Of a DNA stretch of 64,000 nt, positions 18,544 through 27,676 are shown in pieces. The position numbers were made by a program, and so were the translations under genes. Origin of the DNA: an uncultured Clostridia bacterium (lineage in GTDB: Bacteria > Bacillota > Clostridia > Oscillospirales > CAG-272); the NCBI GenBank assembly GCA_947624995.1, contig CANQMS010000008.1:1-64000 (forward strand), read 5' to 3'. The notes beneath the pieces were generated by a model. It was not told where the DNA came from. It saw only the letters and a list, made by a program, of their open reading frames with translations, and ran no database searches. Position 1 is the first letter of the stretch, and the number at the start of each line of letters is the position of its first letter.

Positions 18544-18978
18544 ATGCAGTACAGCGAAAAAGTAATGGACCACTTCGCTCACCCGAGAAATGTCGGTGAG
18601 ATAGAGAACGCGGACGGCGTCGGCACCGTCGGCAACGCCACCTGCGGCGACATAATGCAGATGTTTTTAAAGATAGAGAACGACGTCATCGTCGACGTCA
18701 AGTTCAAGACGTTCGGCTGCGGCGCCGCTATCGCCACCTCGTCGATGGCGACGGAACTCATCAAGGGGCACACCGTAAAAGAGGCGCTCGAGCTGACGAA
18801 CAAGGCGGTCGTCGAGGCGCTCGACGGGCTCCCGCCGATAAAGATCCACTGCTCCGTGCTCGCGGAAGAGGCGGTCCGGGCGGCGCTCGCCGACTACTAC
18901 ACAAAGATCGGCAGAGAGATAGACTTCGAGGTCCCCGAAAAAGACGAGGAAGCCTGCCACATCATCCCCGAGGAATAA
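18544..18978 (+). CDS. iscU: Fe-S cluster scaffold protein IscU/NifU N-terminal type
   Basis: GNATCGDIMQMFLKIE...FKTFGCGAAIATSSMATELIKG...KIHCSVLAEEAVRAAL. Confidence 0.95.
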   Translation: MQYSEKVMDHFAHPRNVGEIENADGVGTVGNATCGDIMQMFLKIENDVIVDVKFKTFGCGAAIATSSMATELIKGHTVKEALELTNKAVVEALDGLPPIKIHCSVLAEEAVRAALADYYTKIGREIDFEVPEKDEEACHIIPEE

Positions 18979-18984
18979 AGCACA

Positions 18985-19018
18985 GTCGGCAGCCGATGTG
19001 GCTGCCGACATTTTTTGA
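18985..19018 (+). terminator. Rho-independent terminator after iscU
   Basis: GTCGGCAGCC-gatgt-GGCTGCCGAC ATTTTTT. Confidence 0.85.
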
Positions 19019-19101
19019 CCGCAAAGCGCGAGTAAGGCTTTTCGATCCGAAAGACCTTCCTCGCGCTTTTATATCAATATGGAGTTTAATATTTTTTCCG
19101 C

Positions 19102-19767
19102 TCACATGCGCCGCCAGCGATCCCATCTGTATTTGATGTTCATGCCGATTCTCTTGCATTCGGCGACCATATCGCGCCAGAAGAAGAGGATCACGTTTAT
19201 GAGCGAGAATATGATCGCGAGCCTGCCGCCCCAGCCGTCAAGCACGAAGGCGATGGCGAGGAAAACGAAGTCGAGCCACGCGAGCCACTTTATCTTTATC
19301 GGGATGAAAAAGAAGAGGTAGAGCTGAAAATTCGGATAGTACAGCGCGAACGCCAGAAACAGTGACATATTGAGATAGCTGTTCGTCGCGTACCCCGTGA
19401 TGAGCCCGGCTATGAGCGCGCCGATTATGCCGAAAAGATAAAACAGATTGAAGTGATACGCGCCCCACTCGTGCTCGAGCGCCGAGCCCATTATCCAGTA
19501 GAGATAAAGCGCAAAGATCACAAATATCAGATTCGTTTCCGGCGGCAGGAATATGAACGTGAACAGCCTCCACACCTGTCCTGCGAAAACGGCGTCGCGG
19601 TCGAACATCAGCCAGCCGTACAGCGACAAGTCCCTGCCCGACATGCTGACGGCGAAATTCGCGACAAAAACGATAGCCATGGCGCCGATCATTATCGTCA
19701 TCAGATTTTTTACCGCATACGGCGCGAGCTTATATTCGAGTCTTTTCAGTTTGCCTTTTATGCTCAT
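19102..19767 (-). CDS. Rhomboid-like membrane protein (apparently lacking GxSG)
   Basis: Multi-TM; VWRLFTFIFLPPE and LYLYWIMGSALEHEWGAYHFNLFYL rhomboid-like signatures. Confidence 0.65.
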   Translation of the reverse strand: MSIKGKLKRLEYKLAPYAVKNLMTIMIGAMAIVFVANFAVSMSGRDLSLYGWLMFDRDAVFAGQVWRLFTFIFLPPETNLIFVIFALYLYWIMGSALEHEWGAYHFNLFYLFGIIGALIAGLITGYATNSYLNMSLFLAFALYYPNFQLYLFFFIPIKIKWLAWLDFVFLAIAFVLDGWGGRLAIIFSLINVILFFWRDMVAECKRIGMNIKYRWDRWRRM

Positions 19768-19876
19768 ATGAATGTCTCCGAAATTTTCCTGCCGATATTA
19801 TTGATTGTATCACATTTTCGCCCGATATGCAAGAATGTATGCGCCGCATACGGCTCTTTAACGCGCCATAAAAAAT

Positions 19877-19959
19877 ATTTTGATAAATATCAAAATGCTT
19901 CTTGACAAGTCCGTGCATGCGGTGTATACTGTACACAGTCTGATTTGATGATCATCAAA
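19877..19959 (+). promoter_or_regulatory. Promoter flanked by two TTTGAT-N4-ATCAAA operators
   Basis: ATTTTGATA-AA-TATCAAAAT (19877-19896); TTGACA-N17-TATACT (19902-19930); TTTGATGATCATCAAA (19944-19959). Confidence 0.85.
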
Positions 19960-20020
19960 ATAGTTTTGCGAATCCGCAGCATCATCGGACCGATAATAAA
20001 CAGAGAAAAGGAGAGACAAA

Positions 20021-20620
20021 GTGGACAACAACAAAATAAACACATACGAGCTTTTGAGACAGATGCCGGACGCGGCGGAATACACAAAGACGATAGAGAC
20101 GTATCGCGCGCTTTCCGGGATCGCTGAGGCACGCGCGGAAGAATACGCCTCGGAGCTTGCGGCGCTGAAGCCCGAAAACGACCTCCGCCGCCGCACGCTC
20201 ATCATCGCCGAACGCATGGCGGGGCACTGTGCCTTCTTCGTCGGTATGACGTGGAATTCAAAAACTGTCGAAGAGCTCGTCTCGCGGCGCATGGAGATGA
20301 TCCGCCGTGAGCACGTCACGGACGGTCTTGAGGACGCGCTCGCGGAGCTTTCGCCTGACGATCTCGGCGTTTTCGCTTTCTTTGCCCACGGGACGTGGTT
20401 CCTGCACAACGCCATGCTCGACAAGCGCGAGGCGGAGATCTCCGCCGCATATGAGAGCGGACATCCCGAGCGCGCGTTCGAGGCGAACGTCATCGTCGAC
20501 GCCATATACGCCGTCTGCCGCGGCTGGCTCGCGTGGTACCGTGAAAACGGCGCTCTGCCGTTTGAAAAGTGGAGCTATGACGTGCATCCCGCGGAAAAAT
20601 ACGTAAAGGAGACGCTGTAA
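20021..20620 (+). CDS. Conserved hypothetical helical protein, operonic with an ArsR-type regulator
   Basis: GTG start, SD aaaggaga; last codons overlap the next ATG. Confidence 0.75.
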   Translation: MDNNKINTYELLRQMPDAAEYTKTIETYRALSGIAEARAEEYASELAALKPENDLRRRTLIIAERMAGHCAFFVGMTWNSKTVEELVSRRMEMIRREHVTDGLEDALAELSPDDLGVFAFFAHGTWFLHNAMLDKREAEISAAYESGHPERAFEANVIVDAIYAVCRGWLAWYRENGALPFEKWSYDVHPAEKYVKETL

Positions 20621-21177
20621 TGGACGAAACATCCGGCGCGCTCGCCGTTTTTAAAGCGCTCGGCGACAGCTCGCGCCTCCGCATCGTCGGTATGCTGATG
20701 AGGGGAGAGGCATATGTGGAGCTTATCGCAAGCCGCCTCGGGCTTACGAGCGCCACGGTCAGCCATCACTTGAAAAAGCTGGAGGAGGCGGGGCTTGTCG
20801 AGTGCCGCAGGACGCAGTTTTACATGATATATTCGCTCATCCCGGACGCGCTCTCCGCGACGCTCGCGGAGCTTGTCGCCGACGCCGCCCCGCCCGTCGA
20901 TAACGACGCCTCATACCGCGACGCGGTGATAAACGCCTTTATGCCGTTCGGCAAGTTAACGCATCTTCCGTCGCAGAACAAAAAGCGCGAGGTCGTCCTC
21001 CGCCACATGCTTTCGGAACTTGAAAAAAAGGATCCCTACACGGAAGAAGAAATAAACGAACACATAAAGAAATATTATGACGACTACTGCTGTGTCCGGC
21101 GCGAAATGATCTCGTTCGGCCTTTTGCGCCGCGAACATGAAAGCGGCGTCGAGCTCTATCACAGGACGGACGCGTGA
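20620..21177 (+). CDS. ArsR-type winged-helix regulator fused to DUF2087
   Basis: ALGDSSRLRIVGMLMRGEAYVELIASRLGLTSATVSHHLKKLEEAGLV; C-terminal KREVVLRHMLSELEKKDPYTEEEINEHIKKYYDDYCCVRREMISFGLLRRE. Confidence 0.9.
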   Translation: MDETSGALAVFKALGDSSRLRIVGMLMRGEAYVELIASRLGLTSATVSHHLKKLEEAGLVECRRTQFYMIYSLIPDALSATLAELVADAAPPVDNDASYRDAVINAFMPFGKLTHLPSQNKKREVVLRHMLSELEKKDPYTEEEINEHIKKYYDDYCCVRREMISFGLLRREHESGVELYHRTDA

Positions 21178-21274
21178 GTATCCGCTTTTTCCCCCGAATT
21201 TCACGCATATGCTTGAAAAAAGCGCGCGCGAGTGATATCATTGTTACAAACCGCAGAAAAAAGGCGACAATAAT

Positions 21275-21940
21275 ATGACACTGAAATATAAAGCCGCGAT
21301 ATTCGACCTTGACGGGACGCTCTGCGACACGCTCCCCGACATACACAAGTCCGTCAATCAAACGCTTTCCGAGCTCGGCTTTCCGCCGCGCGAATATTCT
21401 CACACCGCGCTCGGCATAAATCACGGCTCGCGCCGACTCATAGAGCACGCGCTGCCCGAGGGGACGGGGGACGAGACGGTCGACGAAACACTCGCGCTCT
21501 ATATGAAGATATATTCCGAGCACCTCTGCGACACGACCGCCCCATATCCGGGGATTTTCGAGCTGATCTCTCGCCTGCGCGCCTCCGGCGTTAAGCTCGC
21601 TGTCCTGTCAAACAAGCCGGACGCGCTCGTAAAGCGGCTCGCGGACACGCTTTTCCCCGGTCTCTTCGACATCGCCGTCGGTCAGGGGAAATACCCCGTC
21701 AAGCCCTCGCCTGAGGCGCCGCTCGCCGTTGCCGCCGCGCTCGGCGCCGAACCGAGCCGCGTCCTCTTCGTCGGCGACTCCGACGTTGACGTTTTGACCG
21801 CGCACAACGCGGGAATGACGTCCGCCGGCGTGCTCTGGGGCTACCGTTCGCGCGAAATTCTATCGGATGCGGGCGCCGACGTTCTCGTCAGCGCGCCAGA
21901 TGAAATATATGATATTATTGTAACGGAGGGCAGCAAATGA
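21275..21940 (+). CDS. HAD hydrolase, phosphoglycolate phosphatase-like
   Basis: AIFDLDGTLCDTLPDI, LSNKP, VGDSDVDVLTAHNAGM. Confidence 0.9.
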   Translation: MTLKYKAAIFDLDGTLCDTLPDIHKSVNQTLSELGFPPREYSHTALGINHGSRRLIEHALPEGTGDETVDETLALYMKIYSEHLCDTTAPYPGIFELISRLRASGVKLAVLSNKPDALVKRLADTLFPGLFDIAVGQGKYPVKPSPEAPLAVAAALGAEPSRVLFVGDSDVDVLTAHNAGMTSAGVLWGYRSREILSDAGADVLVSAPDEIYDIIVTEGSK

Positions 21941-22311
21941 AAACTTACGGCAAAAAGGCTTGGCTGATACCGGACGCGTTTTTGGGCTCCGAATCGGCGA
22001 ACGACCTCAAAACTCACGAGGCAGTCTGCGTCATAAACACGTCCGGGGCGGACGCCGAGATATCGCTGACGCTGCTGTTTGAGGACCGCGGCCCGATCCG
22101 CGGGTTCCGCGCCGTCTGCGGCGCGGAGCGCACGCATCACATAAGGCTCGACAAGCTCCGGGGCGAGGACGGTGCAGCGATACCGTATGACACGCCTTAC
22201 GCGATCCTTTTGGAGTCGAGCGAGCCCGTCGTCGTGCAGTATTCGCGCCTCGACGCGAGCCGCGCCGAGCTCGCGCTGATGACGACGATAGCATGGTCGC
22301 CGGAGGAGTGA
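21937..22311 (+). CDS. Sensory rhodopsin transducer (ASRT)-family protein
   Basis: GKKAWLIPDAFL...HEAVCVINTSGADAEISLTLLFEDRGP...LRGEDGAAIPYDTPYAILLESSEPVVVQYSRLDAS. Confidence 0.8.
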   Translation: MKTYGKKAWLIPDAFLGSESANDLKTHEAVCVINTSGADAEISLTLLFEDRGPIRGFRAVCGAERTHHIRLDKLRGEDGAAIPYDTPYAILLESSEPVVVQYSRLDASRAELALMTTIAWSPEE

Positions 22312-22326
22312 CAAATGGGTTTTTAC

Positions 22327-22392
22327 GCGGGGGAGGAAGTTTTTGAAAAAACATTCCTCCCCCGCACCCCCTCTTTTAAAACTTTTTTAATT
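22327..22392 (+). repeat. Dispersed hairpin + tail repeat, copy C
   Basis: GCGGGGGAGGAAgtttttgaaaaaacaTTCCTCCCCCGC then ACCCCCTCTTTTAAAACTTTTTTAATTC. Confidence 0.8.
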
Positions 22393-22428
22393 CAAGTATA
22401 AGGGCGGGTGCAAAATTTCCTTTTGCGC

Positions 22429-22457
22429 TTGACACGGAGGGGCGGATGTGCTACAAT
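22429..22457 (+). promoter_or_regulatory. Promoter of the thi operon
   Basis: TTGACA-N17-TACAAT directly upstream of the TPP aptamer. Confidence 0.85.
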
Positions 22458-22470
22458 ACAAGGCGGAAAA

Positions 22471-22562
22471 CAGGGGCGCTGCCGCAAGGCGGCTGAGACG
22501 GCGGATAATGCTCCGCCGGACCCGATCACCTGATTTGGGCAATGCCAACGTAGGGAGTTTTG
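22471..22562 (+). promoter_or_regulatory. TPP riboswitch (THI element)
   Basis: caggggcgct...GGCTGAGAcggcgg..ccgccgGACCCgatCACCTGATttgggcaATGCCAACGtagggag. Confidence 0.96.
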
Positions 22563-22581
22563 CTGTAAGCGATTTTCTTTT

Positions 22582-22613
22582 GCGGGCGCCCGGTCGGGCG
22601 CCCGCTGTTTTTC
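22582..22613 (+). terminator. Terminator downstream of TPP aptamer
   Basis: GCGGGCGCCC-ggtc-GGGCGCCCGC TGTTTTT. Confidence 0.9.
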
Positions 22614-22802
22614 GCATATCTCTTTTGAAAGGAGGGAAAACGGTGCAGGCGGAGGGGGAGCGCCCTTTGCCGAAGTAAACGCAGCGATGGGAAGCCGTGT
22701 TCCGGCGTGAGAGGAGGCCAGGGAGCCTCGACCGACTTTTTTCATCACGGGGAAAGTGACGCTGTGTGTGCCGTTTCCCTAAAACTCAAAGGAGACTATA
22801 AA

Positions 22803-23372
22803 ATGCAGTCAACAAATGCAGAAAACACAAAAAAAGAAAAAAAGACCCGCAAGGTAAACGTCAAAAAGCTCGCTGTCGCCGCGGTCCTCGCGGCGGTCGC
22901 CGTCGTCGGCAGCTACATCAATTTCCCGGTCTTCGGGAGCAAATGCTCTCCCGTCCAGCACATCGTGAACGTCTTCTGCGCCGTTCTGCTCGGGCCCGCT
23001 TACGGCGTCGGCGCGGCATTCGTCGCCTCGATACTGCGCAACATCATGGGGCTCGGGACGCTGCTCGCGTTCCCCGGCTCGATGATAGGCGCGCTTCTGG
23101 GAGGGCTTTTGTACCGCGTGACGAAAAAGCCGTGGCTTGCCATCGTGCTCGCCCTCATCGGAGAGGTGTTCGGCACGGGAGTGCTCGGCGGACTGTGCGC
23201 GTACCCCGTGGCGCTGCTCTTCATGAACGCGGACGCGGCGACAACGGCATTTTACGCGTACATCGTGCCGTTCCTCATCTCGACTGTCGCCGGCTCGATA
23301 ATATCCGGTGCCGTCGTCGCCGCGATGCAGCGCACGAAGGTGCTCGACACCGTTAAAAGATCGCTCGACTGA
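22803..23372 (+). CDS. thiW: ThiW, ECF-type thiamine-precursor (thiazole) transporter S component
   Basis: VAAVLAAVAVVGSYINFPVFGSKCSPVQHIVNVFCAVLLGPAYGVGAAFVASILRN; thi operon; SD aaaggaga. Confidence 0.9.
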   Translation: MQSTNAENTKKEKKTRKVNVKKLAVAAVLAAVAVVGSYINFPVFGSKCSPVQHIVNVFCAVLLGPAYGVGAAFVASILRNIMGLGTLLAFPGSMIGALLGGLLYRVTKKPWLAIVLALIGEVFGTGVLGGLCAYPVALLFMNADAATTAFYAYIVPFLISTVAGSIISGAVVAAMQRTKVLDTVKRSLD

Positions 23373-23398
23373 TTTGCCGATTGAAAGAGAAAGGATCG

Positions 23399-23448
23399 CG
23401 GGTCGGGAGTTCGCCGAAGGGCGGGCTCCCTCGACCCGTTTTTGTTTT
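23399..23448 (+). terminator. Intrinsic terminator-like hairpin abutting the thiM start codon
   Basis: CGGGTC-gGGAG...CTCC-ctc-GACCCG then TTTTTGTTTT-ATG. Confidence 0.75.
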
Positions 23449-24264
23449 ATGAACAGCGAACTTGTCACCCGCGTCCGAGCCGCGCGCCCGATAATACATT
23501 CGATCACCAATTACGTCACCGCAAACGACTGCGCCAACATCCTGCTCGCGTGCGGCGCCTCGCCCATCATGTCAGACGATCCCGCGGAGGCGGAGGACAT
23601 AGCGTCGCTTGCAGCCGCCGTCGTCCTGAACCTCGGCACGCTCTCGGACCGAAAACTCGACGCGATGCTCACCGCCGGTAAAACGGCGAATTCTCTCTGC
23701 CGCCCCGTCGTTTTAGACCCGGTCGGCGCAGGCGCCTCCCGCCGCAGGACAGAGGCGGCGAAGACCTTGCTCTCGCGCGTTAAATTTTCCGCCGTGCGCG
23801 GAAATGTCTCCGAGATACGCGCGCTTTCGGGAGAGCTCTCCCCCTCCGGCGGCGTCGACGCCGTGGAGGCGGACCTCCGCACCGGGGATCTTCCGCACGC
23901 CGCGCTCGCGAGGCGGTTTTCCGAAGCATACGGCACGGTAACGGTGCTGTCCGGGCAAACCGATATCGTCACGGACGGCAAAAGGACCGCGCTCCTTCAT
24001 AACGGCGATGTCATGATGAGCCGCGTCACCGGTACGGGCTGCGAGCTCACCTCGCTTGTCGCGGCATTCCTCGCTGCCGGCGACGACGCATTTGACGGCG
24101 CCCTGACCGCCGCCGCCGTTATGGGGCTGTCCGGCGAGATCGCCGCCCGGCGGCTCACGCCGGCGGACGGCAGCGGCACATACCGCGCATACATCATAGA
24201 CGCCGTATACAATATGACGCCCGAAACACTCGAAAACGGAGCAAGATATGAAATTATCACGTGA
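23449..24264 (+). CDS. thiM: Hydroxyethylthiazole kinase
   Basis: PIIHSITNYVTANDCANILLACGASPIM; VLDPVGAGAS; VTGTGCELTSLVAAFLA. Confidence 0.96.
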   Translation: MNSELVTRVRAARPIIHSITNYVTANDCANILLACGASPIMSDDPAEAEDIASLAAAVVLNLGTLSDRKLDAMLTAGKTANSLCRPVVLDPVGAGASRRRTEAAKTLLSRVKFSAVRGNVSEIRALSGELSPSGGVDAVEADLRTGDLPHAALARRFSEAYGTVTVLSGQTDIVTDGKRTALLHNGDVMMSRVTGTGCELTSLVAAFLAAGDDAFDGALTAAAVMGLSGEIAARRLTPADGSGTYRAYIIDAVYNMTPETLENGARYEIIT

Positions 24265-24895
24265 TACGATGAGGCTTTACGCCGTGACCGACCGCGCGTG
24301 GCTCGGCGGGCGCTCGCTTGAAAACGACGTTGAGGCGGCGCTGCGCGGCGGCGCCACGCTCTTGCAGCTCCGCGAAAAATCGCTCGGGGATGACGAATTT
24401 TTAGCGGAGGCAAAGGCGATCTTGCCGATCTGCCGAAGATACGGCGTGCCGCTCATCATAAACGACAACGTAAAGATTGCCATGCTCGCGCGCGCGGACG
24501 GCGTTCACCTCGGCCAGTCCGACGAAAACCCCGAAAGCGTCCGCCGCCTGATGGGTGACGGGTTCATCATCGGCGTCTCGGCGCGCACCGTTTTTGAGGC
24601 GAGGGCGGCGGAGGCAGCGGGCGCCGACTACATCGGCGTCGGCGCGATGTTCCCGACCTCGACCAAGTCCGACACGCGTCACATAACGCCCTCGGCGCTC
24701 GCCGATATAACCGCGTCCGTGTCGATACCCGCCGTCGCCATCGGCGGCATAAGCGAGTCGAACATGCGGGAGCTCTCCGGCACCGGGGTCGCCGGGGTCG
24801 CGGTCGTTTCGGCGATATTCGCAGCGGGCGGCGGCGCCGAGATCGAGTCTGCGGCGCGCAGGCTCCTCTCCCTGTCCCGGGAGATAGCGACGTGA
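24248..24895 (+). CDS. thiE: Thiamine-phosphate synthase
   Basis: LYAVTDRAWLGGRSLENDVEAALRGGATLLQLREKSL; DGVHLGQSDE; GADYIGVGAMFPTSTK. Confidence 0.96.
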   Translation: MKLSRDTMRLYAVTDRAWLGGRSLENDVEAALRGGATLLQLREKSLGDDEFLAEAKAILPICRRYGVPLIINDNVKIAMLARADGVHLGQSDENPESVRRLMGDGFIIGVSARTVFEARAAEAAGADYIGVGAMFPTSTKSDTRHITPSALADITASVSIPAVAIGGISESNMRELSGTGVAGVAVVSAIFAAGGGAEIESAARRLLSLSREIAT

Positions 24896-25545
24896 TAAGC
24901 GGCGTTATTTTCGACGTCGACGGAACGCTGCTCGACTCAATGGCGATCTGGCACGACGTTTCCGACAGATACCTTCTGCGGCGCGGGATAGAGGCGCCGC
25001 CCGGGCTCTCCGACCTCGTCTTCACGATGACGCTGCCGGAGGGGTGCAGATATATAAAAGACCTCTTCTCCCTCCCCGACCCGGCGGAACAAATGGAAGA
25101 GGACATCCTTTCCGAAATACGCGATTTTTACTATAATGAGGCAGAGCTCAAGCCCGGCGCGCGCGAGTTTCTCACTGCGCTCCGGGATTCCGGTATCCCC
25201 CTCGCGGTCGCGACGGCGGGCGTCCGGCAAACGCATGAGGCCGCGCTCGCCCGCCTCGGTATCCTCGACCTTTTCCGCGAGATTTTTGTCTGCTCCGAGC
25301 TTTCGACCTCAAAGCGCGAGCCGGAGATATACCTCCGCGCGGCGCGCTCACTCGGGGCTGCCCCCGAGCACATATGCATCTTTGAAGATGCGCTCTACGC
25401 CGTCCGGACGGCGAAGGCCGCGGGCTTTCGCGTCATCGGCGTCGCCGACGATGCGGAGGCGGGCGGCAGAGATGAAATAAAAAATACCGCCGACGCGTTC
25501 ATAAACGATTTTTACGGCGCGCATGATATAATAAAGAGGCTTTAG
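24892..25545 (+). CDS. HAD hydrolase embedded in thi operon (candidate TMP phosphatase)
   Basis: ISGVIFDVDGTLLDSMAIW; VATAGVRQTHEAAL; FEDALYAVRTAKAAGFRVIGV. Confidence 0.88.
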   Translation: MISGVIFDVDGTLLDSMAIWHDVSDRYLLRRGIEAPPGLSDLVFTMTLPEGCRYIKDLFSLPDPAEQMEEDILSEIRDFYYNEAELKPGAREFLTALRDSGIPLAVATAGVRQTHEAALARLGILDLFREIFVCSELSTSKREPEIYLRAARSLGAAPEHICIFEDALYAVRTAKAAGFRVIGVADDAEAGGRDEIKNTADAFINDFYGAHDIIKRL

Positions 25546-25548
25546 AAT

Positions 25549-26352
25549 ATGAAAACAGCGCTTACAATAGCGGGGAGCGACAGCTCCGGCGGCGCGGGGA
25601 TTGAGGCCGACATCAAGACGATGTCGGCGAACGGCGTCTTCGCGACGGTCGCCGTGACGGCGCTGACCGCGCAGAACACGACCGGGGTGCTCGGTATCTC
25701 CGAGGTGACGCCCGAATTTCTGCGTCTTCAGCTCGATGCGGTGTTCACCGACATCCGCCCGGACGCCGTCAAGATCGGGATGGTGTCCTCCGCCGGTCTT
25801 ATCGAGGTGATCGCGGATGCGCTCGAGCATTACGGCGCAGAAAACGTCGTCGTTGACCCGGTCATGGTCGCGACGAGCGGCTCCCGGCTCATAGACGAGG
25901 GCGCGGTCGGGACGCTTTGCCGCCGCCTTTTCCCGCTCGCCTCCGTCATCACGCCGAACATCCCCGAGGCGGAGATTCTCTCCGGCGTCCGTATCGCCTC
26001 AAAGGAGGACATGACCGCGGCGGCACGCGCGATATCAAAGGCTTACGGGGTCCCGGTGCTCTGCAAGGGCGGGCACACCGCCTCAGGCGCGGACGACCTG
26101 CTCTTTGAGAGCGGCGCTCCCGTCTGGTTCCGGAGAGAAAGGATAGAGAATCCGAACACGCACGGCACGGGCTGCACGCTTTCGAGCGCGATCGCGGCAA
26201 ACCTTGCAAAGGGATATGACCTGCAAGCCTCCGTTCGCCGCGCGAAGGAATACGTTTCCGGCGCGCTCTCCGCGATGCTCGACCTCGGGCGCGGGCGCGG
26301 ACCGCTCGATCACATGGCAGACCTTCACGGCAGATTCATAGATGCCGAATAA
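25549..26352 (+). CDS. thiD: Hydroxymethylpyrimidine/phosphomethylpyrimidine kinase
   Basis: [59 protein letters not shown]. Confidence 0.97.
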   Translation: MKTALTIAGSDSSGGAGIEADIKTMSANGVFATVAVTALTAQNTTGVLGISEVTPEFLRLQLDAVFTDIRPDAVKIGMVSSAGLIEVIADALEHYGAENVVVDPVMVATSGSRLIDEGAVGTLCRRLFPLASVITPNIPEAEILSGVRIASKEDMTAAARAISKAYGVPVLCKGGHTASGADDLLFESGAPVWFRRERIENPNTHGTGCTLSSAIAANLAKGYDLQASVRRAKEYVSGALSAMLDLGRGRGPLDHMADLHGRFIDAE

Positions 26353-26371
26353 ATATTTGAGGTGCAGGAAA

Positions 26372-27676
26372 ATGAGAGACTACACGACACAGATGGACGC
26401 CGCGCGGCGCGGGATCATAACGCCCGAGATCGCCGCCGTGGCAAAAAAGGAATACAGGACGGAGGAGGAGATACGCGAGCTTGTCGCAAAGGGGCAGGTC
26501 GCCATCCCCGCGAACAAAAATCACAAATGCCTTGACCCGAACGGCGTCGGCTCGATGCTGCGGACAAAGATAAACGTGAACCTCGGCGTCTCACGCGACT
26601 CAAAGGACTACGATGTCGAGATGCAGAAGGTCATGGCAGCTGTCAACATGGGCGCGGAGGCAATAATGGACCTTTCGTCCCACGGCAACACCCAGCCATT
26701 CCGCCGCAAGCTGACGGGCGAGTGCCCGGCGATGATCGGGACGGTGCCGGTATACGACAGCGTCATCCACTATCAGCGCGACCTCTCGACGCTGACGGCT
26801 AAGGACTTCATCGACGTCGTGCGCCTGCACGCCGAGGACGGCGTCGACTTTGTGACGCTGCACTGCGGCATAACGCGCAAGACGATAGATCAAATCAAAA
26901 ATCACAAGCGGAAGATGAACATCGTCTCCCGCGGCGGCTCGCTCGTGTTCGCGTGGATGAGCATGACCGGTGAGGAGAACCCGTTCTACGAATACTTTGA
27001 CGAGATACTCGATATCTGCCGCGAATACGACGTCACGATCTCGCTCGGCGACGCCTGCCGCCCCGGCTGCCTCGCGGACGCGAGCGACGTCTGCCAGATC
27101 GAGGAGCTCGTCCGCCTCGGCGAGCTGACAAAGCGCGCGTGGGCGCGCGACGTTCAGGTCATGGTCGAGGGACCCGGGCACGTCCCGCTCGATCAGATAG
27201 AGGCGAACATGAAAATACAGTCGACGATATGCATGGGCGCTCCGTTCTACGTGCTCGGACCGCTCGTGACCGACATCGCCCCGGGATACGATCACATCAC
27301 CTCCGCCATCGGCGGCGCGATAGCCGCCGCGAGCGGCGCCGCGTTCCTCTGCTACGTGACGCCGGCGGAGCACCTCGCCCTGCCGAACGTCGAGCAGGTA
27401 AAGGAAGGCATCATCGCATCGCGCATCGCGGCGCACGCCGCCGACATCGCGAAGCACATCCCGCACGCGCGCGACATTGACGACAAAATGGCGGACGCGC
27501 GCCGCACCTTTGACTGGGACGCTCAATGGGAGTGCGCCATCGACCCCGAGACCGCAAAGCACATCCGCGAGGAGAGCCGCCCCGAGCTTGAGGAGAGCTG
27601 CTCCATGTGCGGGAAATTCTGCGCCGTCCGCAGCATGAACAAGGCGCTCGCGGGCGAATATATCGACATCCTGTGA
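26372..27676 (+). CDS. thiC: Phosphomethylpyrimidine synthase
   Basis: [38 protein letters not shown]-terminal [11 protein letters not shown]. Confidence 0.97.
   Translation: MRDYTTQMDAARRGIITPEIAAVAKKEYRTEEEIRELVAKGQVAIPANKNHKCLDPNGVGSMLRTKINVNLGVSRDSKDYDVEMQKVMAAVNMGAEAIMDLSSHGNTQPFRRKLTGECPAMIGTVPVYDSVIHYQRDLSTLTAKDFIDVVRLHAEDGVDFVTLHCGITRKTIDQIKNHKRKMNIVSRGGSLVFAWMSMTGEENPFYEYFDEILDICREYDVTISLGDACRPGCLADASDVCQIEELVRLGELTKRAWARDVQVMVEGPGHVPLDQIEANMKIQSTICMGAPFYVLGPLVTDIAPGYDHITSAIGGAIAAASGAAFLCYVTPAEHLALPNVEQVKEGIIASRIAAHAADIAKHIPHARDIDDKMADARRTFDWDAQWECAIDPETAKHIREESRPELEESCSMCGKFCAVRSMNKALAGEYIDIL

Noticed and set aside
22448-22678. 76-aa plus ORF across the TPP riboswitch and terminator
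   Set aside because: Overlaps structured regulatory RNA; no RBS or homology signal.
22620-22760. Calling the pre-thiW leader a lysine or cobalamin riboswitch
   Set aside because: Only short motif fragments match; required segments (full lysine P2-P5 core, cobalamin GCCACTG and B12 box context) are missing, so left as unidentified.
26600-27562. 320-aa minus-strand ORF over thiC
   Set aside because: Antisense shadow of highly conserved ThiC.
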